Assembly: GCA_005883655.1 (NCBI GenBank)
Contig: VBDA01000039.1
Span: 314-11,519 of the forward strand
Direction of reading: 5' to 3'
Source of the DNA: Betaproteobacteria bacterium
Lineage (GTDB): Bacteria; Pseudomonadota; Gammaproteobacteria; Burkholderiales; Casimicrobiaceae
DNA: 11,206 nucleotides
Shown here: positions 7,372-11,206 of the stretch, one piece after another
How positions within the stretch are numbered: position 1 is the first letter of the stretch
Layout of the letters: the number at the start of each line of letters is the position of its first letter
Translations under genes and position numbers: made by a program
The notes under the pieces: model-generated
What the model was told of the DNA's origin: nothing
The model's input: only the letters and a program-made list of their open reading frames with translations
The model's database searches: none

Positions 7372-8340
7372 ATGACAAGGGCCATCACCTCGGGAAGCTC
7401 CGCGACGGAGCAGCGCCGATTAGGTGAAAGGTCGACGTACATCCTGAAAAACCCGGGCGGGTTCGTGCTTTGCGTGCTCAAGGCCTTTCGCAAGAACCAG
7501 GGTCTGCTGCTCGCCGGCGCCGTCGCCTACTACACTCTGCTGTCGCTGATCCCGTTGTTGATCCTGATGTTGATCGGGCTCTCGCACGTGATCGATCAGG
7601 CGCGGCTTCTGGCGACAATGACCGAATATCTCGATTTTATCGTCCCTGGACAATCGAGCGCCCTGGTCGGCGAGTTGCGGGCGTTCCTTGAACACGGCCA
7701 GACGATCGGAGTCGTGCTGCTGGTGACGATGGTTTTTTTCAGCGCGCTCGCATTCACCGTGCTGGAAAACGCGATGTCGGTTATTTTCTATCATCGCGTC
7801 GCTGTCCGCCGGCGGCGCTTTGTCGTGTCGGCGCTCCTGCCATACGTCTTCATCGTTTTTCTGGGACTGGGGTTGCTGGTCGTAACCGTCGTCGCCGGCA
7901 AGCTGGTCACGCTGGCGACGCACAACATTACCGTCTTCGGCGTTCCGCATTCTCTGAGTGATCTGTCGGACTACCTTTTGTATCTGCTCGGCGTTGCCGG
8001 CGAGATTCTGATACTGACCGCGATTTATCTGGTCATGCCGGTCGGACGCCTGTCGCTGCGACACGCGCTGATCGGCGGCGTCACCGCCGGACTGCTGTGG
8101 GAACTGACGCGACATTTGCTGGGCTGGTATTACGGGACCATGTCGCAGGTGCGCGTCGTCTATGGATCGCTGACGACGGCAATCCTGGCGCTGCTTTCGG
8201 TCGAGATCGGGGCCATTCTTCTGCTGCTCGGCGCGCAGGTCATCGCCGAATACGAAAGGATCGGCCGCGAGCCCGCGGCTGCCCCGCAGAAGGGATTGAC
8301 CACCGCAGGGCGGACTGCGCCGAGCGGACGTAGCACTTGA
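7372..8340 (+). CDS. YihY/virulence factor BrkB family membrane protein
   Basis: The protein has 322 residues with about six membrane helices, at roughly 45-68, 108-136, 153-180, 197-222, 225-248 and 258-285. The segment GAVAYYTLLSLIPLL in the first helix is a hallmark of the YihY/BrkB family, once misnamed ribonuclease BN. The family is in the inner membrane. The molecular role is not settled, although BrkB was linked to serum resistance in Bordetella. The N-terminal 40 residues are polar and the C-terminal 35 residues are a basic, Ala/Gly/Pro-rich cytoplasmic tail. The ATG at 7372 lacks a clear Shine-Dalgarno, but no better start precedes the first helix. Its TGA stop abuts or overlaps the start of the EEP-domain gene, so the two are probably one operon. 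The DJ-1/PfpI gene ends 54 bases upstream and may be in the same transcript. Confidence 0.92.
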   Translation: MTRAITSGSSATEQRRLGERSTYILKNPGGFVLCVLKAFRKNQGLLLAGAVAYYTLLSLIPLLILMLIGLSHVIDQARLLATMTEYLDFIVPGQSSALVGELRAFLEHGQTIGVVLLVTMVFFSALAFTVLENAMSVIFYHRVAVRRRRFVVSALLPYVFIVFLGLGLLVVTVVAGKLVTLATHNITVFGVPHSLSDLSDYLLYLLGVAGEILILTAIYLVMPVGRLSLRHALIGGVTAGLLWELTRHLLGWYYGTMSQVRVVYGSLTTAILALLSVEIGAILLLLGAQVIAEYERIGREPAAAPQKGLTTAGRTAPSGRST

Positions 8341-8345
8341 TTGCG

Positions 8346-9236
8346 GTGAAACGGCTCGCAAGCTCGGTCTTGCTTGCGGTCCTCTGCGGTTGCATCACCT
8401 TGACGGTGGAGCCGCGTGCCGTCGTCTCCGGTCCGGGCGGCGCCACGCGCGTCACGACGCTCAAGTGCGAGGCGGTCGACCGTCTCCTCCAAGCGGCGGG
8501 CGAAGGTGAGGCGGCCGGCGCCCTGGATCGCCGCCCCTTTCGCTTGCTGGTCTGGAACATTCACAAGCAGGGTGATTCCGGCTGGGAACGCGATCTGTCG
8601 GGATTCGCCGCGGCGAGTGACGTGCTGCTGTTGCAGGAGACCGTATTGCAGCCGCCGTTGCGAAAGATTCTGGAGGATTCAGGACTGCGCTGGGTGATGG
8701 CGAGCTCATTCCTGCTCGGCGCCGACGACAACGGGGTGCTGACCGCGAGCCGCATCGCGCCGATCGCGAGTTGCACGCAGCGCGCGGTCGAGCCGCTGAT
8801 TCGCTTCCCCAAATCGGCGGTGATCAGCTGGCTGCCGATTACCGACACCCGGACCGACACCCGAACCGACGCGCGGACCGGCTCGACGGAGACGCTCGCG
8901 ATCGCGAATGTTCACTCGATTAACTTCGAGCTTGCTCCTGATGTGTATCGCGCTCAGCTCGAGGCGCTGGCCGATGCGCTTGCCGGTCACCGCGGACCGA
9001 TCATATTCGCCGGCGATTTCAACACCTGGAACGATGCGCGTGACGCGGTCATGGGGGAGATCGCGGCACGGCTGGGGTTGAGCGAGCTGAATCTGCGCGT
9101 CGATCAGCGGGCTGTCTTCTTTGGCAGGCATCTGGACCATATCTTTATTCGCGGGCTGCAGCTGATCGACGTCGGCGCCATTCCGGTCACTTCGTCGGAT
9201 CACAACCCGCTGGCGGCGACGTTGCGGATTCCCTAG
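8346..9236 (+). CDS. Endonuclease/exonuclease/phosphatase (EEP) family protein, probable lipoprotein
   Basis: From a GTG at 8346 the product has 296 residues. It starts MKRLASSVLLAVLCGC, a short basic region, a hydrophobic core and a lipobox-like L-C-G-C with Cys16 as the possible lipidated residue. The EEP domain (about 65-295) carries the family motifs: WNIHK with Asn71, LLQET with Glu98, NVHS with His190, GDFNTW with Asp224 and Asn226, LDHIFIRG, and SDHNP with Asp285 and His286. The Mg-dependent phosphodiesterase site therefore appears complete. Substrates of this superfamily range from DNA to phosphoinositides and sphingomyelin. An exported EEP protein would more plausibly act on extracellular DNA or lipid head groups, but that is inference. 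A TTG at 8337 would overlap the YihY stop (TTGA) and add three residues. Both starts imply translational coupling. A 12-base tandem repeat inserts a TDTR-type run at residues 166-177. Confidence 0.88.
   Translation: MKRLASSVLLAVLCGCITLTVEPRAVVSGPGGATRVTTLKCEAVDRLLQAAGEGEAAGALDRRPFRLLVWNIHKQGDSGWERDLSGFAAASDVLLLQETVLQPPLRKILEDSGLRWVMASSFLLGADDNGVLTASRIAPIASCTQRAVEPLIRFPKSAVISWLPITDTRTDTRTDARTGSTETLAIANVHSINFELAPDVYRAQLEALADALAGHRGPIIFAGDFNTWNDARDAVMGEIAARLGLSELNLRVDQRAVFFGRHLDHIFIRGLQLIDVGAIPVTSSDHNPLAATLRIP
8841..8876 (+). repeat. 12-base tandem repeat, three copies, inside the EEP gene
   Basis: Three consecutive 12-base units (ACCGACACCCGG, ACCGACACCCGA, ACCGACGCGCGG) are followed by a partial ACCGG. 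The unit is a multiple of three, so copy-number change adds or removes four residues (TDTR) without a frameshift. The run lies between the conserved strand ISWLPI and the strand leading to NVHS, so it probably extends a surface loop. Confidence 0.85.
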
Positions 9237-9298
9237 CGGTGGCCGCCGAAAGCCGACGCGGTCAAGCGAGCGCCCGTACCCGGCACCAACCGCAACGT

Positions 9299-9335
9299 AT
9301 AGTATAAGACTATTGTTACTATAACATAAATACAC
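9299..9335 (+). promoter_or_regulatory. Putative OxyR-binding site upstream of the peroxiredoxin gene
   Basis: OxyR tetramers recognise four ATAG/CTAT-type quarter sites, each separated by seven bases. Here ATAG (9299-9302), seven bases, CTAT (9310-9313), seven bases, ATAA (9321-9324), seven bases, ACAC (9332-9335) gives two perfect quarters, one single mismatch and one poor quarter. The first half is also a T-N11-A LysR-type motif and a palindrome (ATAGT-5-ACTAT). The stretch is strikingly AT-rich in GC-rich DNA and ends directly before a -35-like hexamer, the position expected for activation by OxyR. A hybrid peroxiredoxin downstream is a fitting target. No oxyR gene lies in the window. Confidence 0.55.
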
Positions 9336-9364
9336 TTGAACTATCGACTCGTTGCCACGATCAT
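9336..9364 (+). promoter_or_regulatory. Predicted sigma-70 promoter of the peroxiredoxin-glutaredoxin gene
   Basis: TTGAAC (9336-9341) and GATCAT (9359-9364) each match consensus at four of six positions and are separated by exactly 17 bases. Transcription would begin near 9371, giving a leader of about 30 bases. A weak core promoter just behind an activator site fits induction, but the -10 is poor. Confidence 0.4.
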
Positions 9365-9389
9365 ACGGTCATCGCTATCGATCTTAACC

Positions 9390-9395
9390 AGGAGA
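9390..9395 (+). promoter_or_regulatory. Ribosome binding site fixing a GTG start
   Basis: AGGAGA with a 5-base spacer precedes the GTG at 9401. This settles the use of a non-ATG start for the peroxiredoxin-glutaredoxin gene. Confidence 0.8.
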
Positions 9396-9400
9396 TCACC

Positions 9401-10150
9401 GTGTCGGAACATAGCCTCGCCAATCGTGAAGGACAACGCGTCCCTGAAGTCAGCTTCCGTATTCGCCGCAACGGCGAATGGACAACCGTGACCAGCGACG
9501 ACATTTTCGCGGGCAAGAATGTCGTTGTCTTTTCGCTTCCGGGCGCGTTCACCCCGACCTGTTCGTCCACGCATTTGCCGCGATTCAACGAGCTCGCGCC
9601 GGCGTTCAAGGCACAGGGCATCGACTCCATCGTCTGCATCTCGGTCAACGACCCGTTCGTCATGGACGAATGGGGGCGCGATCAGGAGGCTCAGAACATA
9701 TTTCTGCTGCCCGACGGCAATGGGAAATTTACCGAGCAGATGGGCTTGCTGGTCGACAAATCCGACTTGAACTTCGGCAAGCGCTCCTGGCGTTACTCGA
9801 TGCTGGTTCGTGACAAGGTGATCCAAAAGATGTTCATCGAGCCCGATGAGGCGGGCGACCCGTTCAAGGTCTCGGATGCCGACACCATGCTTGGGTACCT
9901 GAATCCGAACGCGACCAAGCCCGATCAGGTGGCCATTCTCACCCGCGACGGCTGCTCGTTCTGCGCCAGAGCCAAGCACCTGCTCGCCGACGCGGGGTAT
10001 GATTTTGCCGAAGTACCGCTACGGCATACGATACGCACCAAGGCCCTGGGGGCGATAGCATCCGCGGCGACGGTTCCGCAGGTATTCATCAACGGTCGCC
10101 TGATAGGTGGATTGGAAGATCTGACCGCGTTCCTGAAGAAGGCAGCCTAG
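9401..10150 (+). CDS. Peroxiredoxin-glutaredoxin hybrid (Prx5-Grx fusion)
   Basis: The protein has 249 residues and is a natural fusion. Residues about 1-165 form a Prx5-type peroxiredoxin with the peroxidatic Cys54 in GAFTPTCSSTHLP and Thr51 of the active-site loop. Residues about 175-249 form a glutaredoxin with a Cys185-Ser-Phe-Cys188 motif, the cis-Pro segment TVPQVFI (from 224) and a GGLEDL glutathione-binding end. In characterised hybrids such as the Haemophilus influenzae enzyme, the glutaredoxin domain uses glutathione to regenerate the peroxiredoxin domain, so one cytoplasmic protein reduces hydrogen peroxide and alkyl hydroperoxides. A further cysteine (Cys79) lies in the Prx domain. 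Translation starts at GTG, with AGGAGA five bases before it. An OxyR-like box and a promoter lie directly upstream. A disulfide reductase gene follows after 74 bases on the same strand, probably in the same operon. Confidence 0.96.
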   Translation: MSEHSLANREGQRVPEVSFRIRRNGEWTTVTSDDIFAGKNVVVFSLPGAFTPTCSSTHLPRFNELAPAFKAQGIDSIVCISVNDPFVMDEWGRDQEAQNIFLLPDGNGKFTEQMGLLVDKSDLNFGKRSWRYSMLVRDKVIQKMFIEPDEAGDPFKVSDADTMLGYLNPNATKPDQVAILTRDGCSFCARAKHLLADAGYDFAEVPLRHTIRTKALGAIASAATVPQVFINGRLIGGLEDLTAFLKKAA

Positions 10151-10224
10151 AGCCAAGTAAGAACGCGTGGCGGCGCGCGACCAAGCCCAACGCTTACAAG
10201 TCGCAAAGCCGACGCGAAAAAGGC

Positions 10225-11206
10225 ATGGCAGGCACCCAAACGACCATCGAGACCGACGTCGCCGTCATCGGCGCGGGCACCGCCGGCCTGGCTGCGTATC
10301 GCGCCGCCAAGGCCGCGGGGAGGCGCGCGCTGCTGATCGAAGGCGGCGAGCACGGTACGACCTGCGCGAGAGTGGGTTGCATGCCGAGCAAGCTGTTGAT
10401 CGCACCTGCCGAAGCCGCGCATGCCGTCGGGCGGTTTGCTGCGTTCGGGATGCAGCCCGTTGCCGTCAAGGTCGATCGCCGGGCGGTGATGGAACGCGTC
10501 AGAGTCGAGCGCGACCGGTTCGTAGCATTCGTGACCGACGACGTCGATGCCCTCCCCGATGGCGACAAGCTCAGCGGCTGCGCCACATTCGTCGATGACA
10601 GGACGTTGTCGATCGACGATCGCATACTGGTGAAAGCGGCGAGCATCGTCATTGCCACCGGTTCCTCGCCTGTCTTTCCCGTCGCCTGGCGGGCCCTCGG
10701 CGACCGGCTCGCGACCAACGAAGACGTCTTCGAATGGCATGAGCTCCCGGAAAGCGTCGCCGTGTTCGGCCCCGGAGTGGTCGGCCTCGAGCTCGGCCAG
10801 GCACTGCATCGTCTGGGCGTAAGGGTGAAGGTGTTCGGCCGAGGCGGCGGCGTCGGCCCGTTGTCGAATCCCGCGCTGATCGATCACGCGCGCAAGGTGT
10901 TCGACCAGGAGTTCTACCTCGATACTAACGCCCACGCCGAGGTGGCCCGCGACGGCGACGAGGTGGTCGTCAGCTATCGGGCACTGGACGGCAGCACGCG
11001 CACCGAGCGATTTGCGTACCTGGTCGCGGCCACCGGCCGTTCGCCCAATGTCGACAAGCTCGGATTGGAAAACACTACGCTGGCACTCGATGCCCGCGGC
11101 GTGCCGCTTTACGACCGCACGACTCTGCAATGCGGTGGCTCGTCCATCTTTGTCGCCGGAGACGCGAGCAACGATTCGCCGGTGCTGCATGAGGCCTCGG
11201 ATGAGG
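10225..11206 (+). CDS. Dihydrolipoamide dehydrogenase-like FAD disulfide reductase (3' end outside window)
   Basis: The frame stays open to the window edge and gives 327 residues of a protein that is usually about 460-480. It is a class I pyridine nucleotide-disulfide oxidoreductase. Visible features are the FAD-binding GAGTAG (16-21), the redox pair Cys47-x4-Cys52 in TTCARVGCMPSKLL, ATGSSP (144-149), the NAD(P)-binding GPGVVG (182-187), ATGRSPN, and the second FAD contact VAGDAS ending near 315. The dimerisation domain with the His-Glu pair is cut off. The active site is closer to dihydrolipoamide dehydrogenase (GCxPSK) than to glutathione reductase (GCVPKK), but CARVGC differs from the usual CLNVGC. 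No 2-oxo acid dehydrogenase subunit is nearby. Placement after Prx-Grx suggests a redox-defence partner, which is inference. The ATG at 10225 has a purine run (GAAAAAGG) ending one base before it, closer than ideal. Confidence 0.92.
   Translation, partial: MAGTQTTIETDVAVIGAGTAGLAAYRAAKAAGRRALLIEGGEHGTTCARVGCMPSKLLIAPAEAAHAVGRFAAFGMQPVAVKVDRRAVMERVRVERDRFVAFVTDDVDALPDGDKLSGCATFVDDRTLSIDDRILVKAASIVIATGSSPVFPVAWRALGDRLATNEDVFEWHELPESVAVFGPGVVGLELGQALHRLGVRVKVFGRGGGVGPLSNPALIDHARKVFDQEFYLDTNAHAEVARDGDEVVVSYRALDGSTRTERFAYLVAATGRSPNVDKLGLENTTLALDARGVPLYDRTTLQCGGSSIFVAGDASNDSPVLHEASDE

Noticed and set aside
7420..8361. 313-residue open frame on the minus strand
   Set aside because: It is antisense to the YihY membrane protein. 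Its Gln/Arg/Asp-rich composition is what results from reading membrane-helix codons in reverse.
10147..11190. 347-residue open frame on the minus strand
   Set aside because: It lies opposite the disulfide reductase, whose FAD, Cys-x4-Cys and NAD motifs are unmistakable. The antisense product has no recognisable domain and is the kind of long shadow frame common in GC-rich DNA.
1..11206. Defence, toxin-antitoxin, phage, transposon or CRISPR systems
   Set aside because: I looked for tandem spacers, transposase or integrase motifs, terminal repeats and toxin-antitoxin pairs on both strands and saw none. The gene content is ordinary core or near-core chromosome.

Overview
The window looks like ordinary chromosomal DNA from a GC-rich proteobacterium, most likely a betaproteobacterium (Burkholderiales or a relative). 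The reasons are strong G/C third-position codon bias, a secreted DUF5648 protein, a glutathione-dependent formaldehyde dehydrogenase, and a peroxiredoxin-glutaredoxin hybrid with an OxyR-like box upstream. The taxonomic call is inferred from gene content only. I saw no tRNA, rRNA, CRISPR array, transposase, phage gene or long repeat, and no gene-free stretch exceeds about 250 bases.

Left part (1-5316): the tail of an unidentified gene (+) converges on a rhomboid protease (-). A secreted protein with an unknown N-terminal domain and a C-terminal DUF5648 region (+) follows, and it converges on class III alcohol/formaldehyde dehydrogenase (-). Divergent from that gene is a membrane-anchored cardiolipin-synthase-type phospholipase D protein (+), which converges on an unrecognised 80-residue gene (-).

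Middle (5317-8340): a small exported HExxH protein and an upstream RlpA-type double-psi beta-barrel protein lie in tandem on the minus strand and may share a transcript. Divergent from them is a DJ-1/PfpI-family protein (+), then a YihY/BrkB six-helix membrane protein (+).

Right part (8337-11206): a lipoprotein-like endonuclease/exonuclease/phosphatase (EEP) domain protein abuts or overlaps the end of the YihY gene. After a 164-base gap containing an AT-rich OxyR-like site and a matching promoter comes the peroxiredoxin-glutaredoxin hybrid. An E3-like FAD disulfide reductase follows 74 bases later and runs off the window edge.

The functional theme is handling of reactive small molecules. Formaldehyde is handled by the glutathione-dependent dehydrogenase, peroxides by the hybrid Prx-Grx with a possible partner reductase, and possibly carbonyls by the DJ-1/PfpI protein. 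Envelope genes are interspersed: rhomboid, cardiolipin synthase, RlpA-like, YihY and the EEP lipoprotein. I did not find a convincing new multi-gene system. The points most worth checking are the OxyR-like box, the pairing of Prx-Grx with an unassigned disulfide reductase, the small exported HExxH protein, and the unknown domain of the DUF5648 protein.
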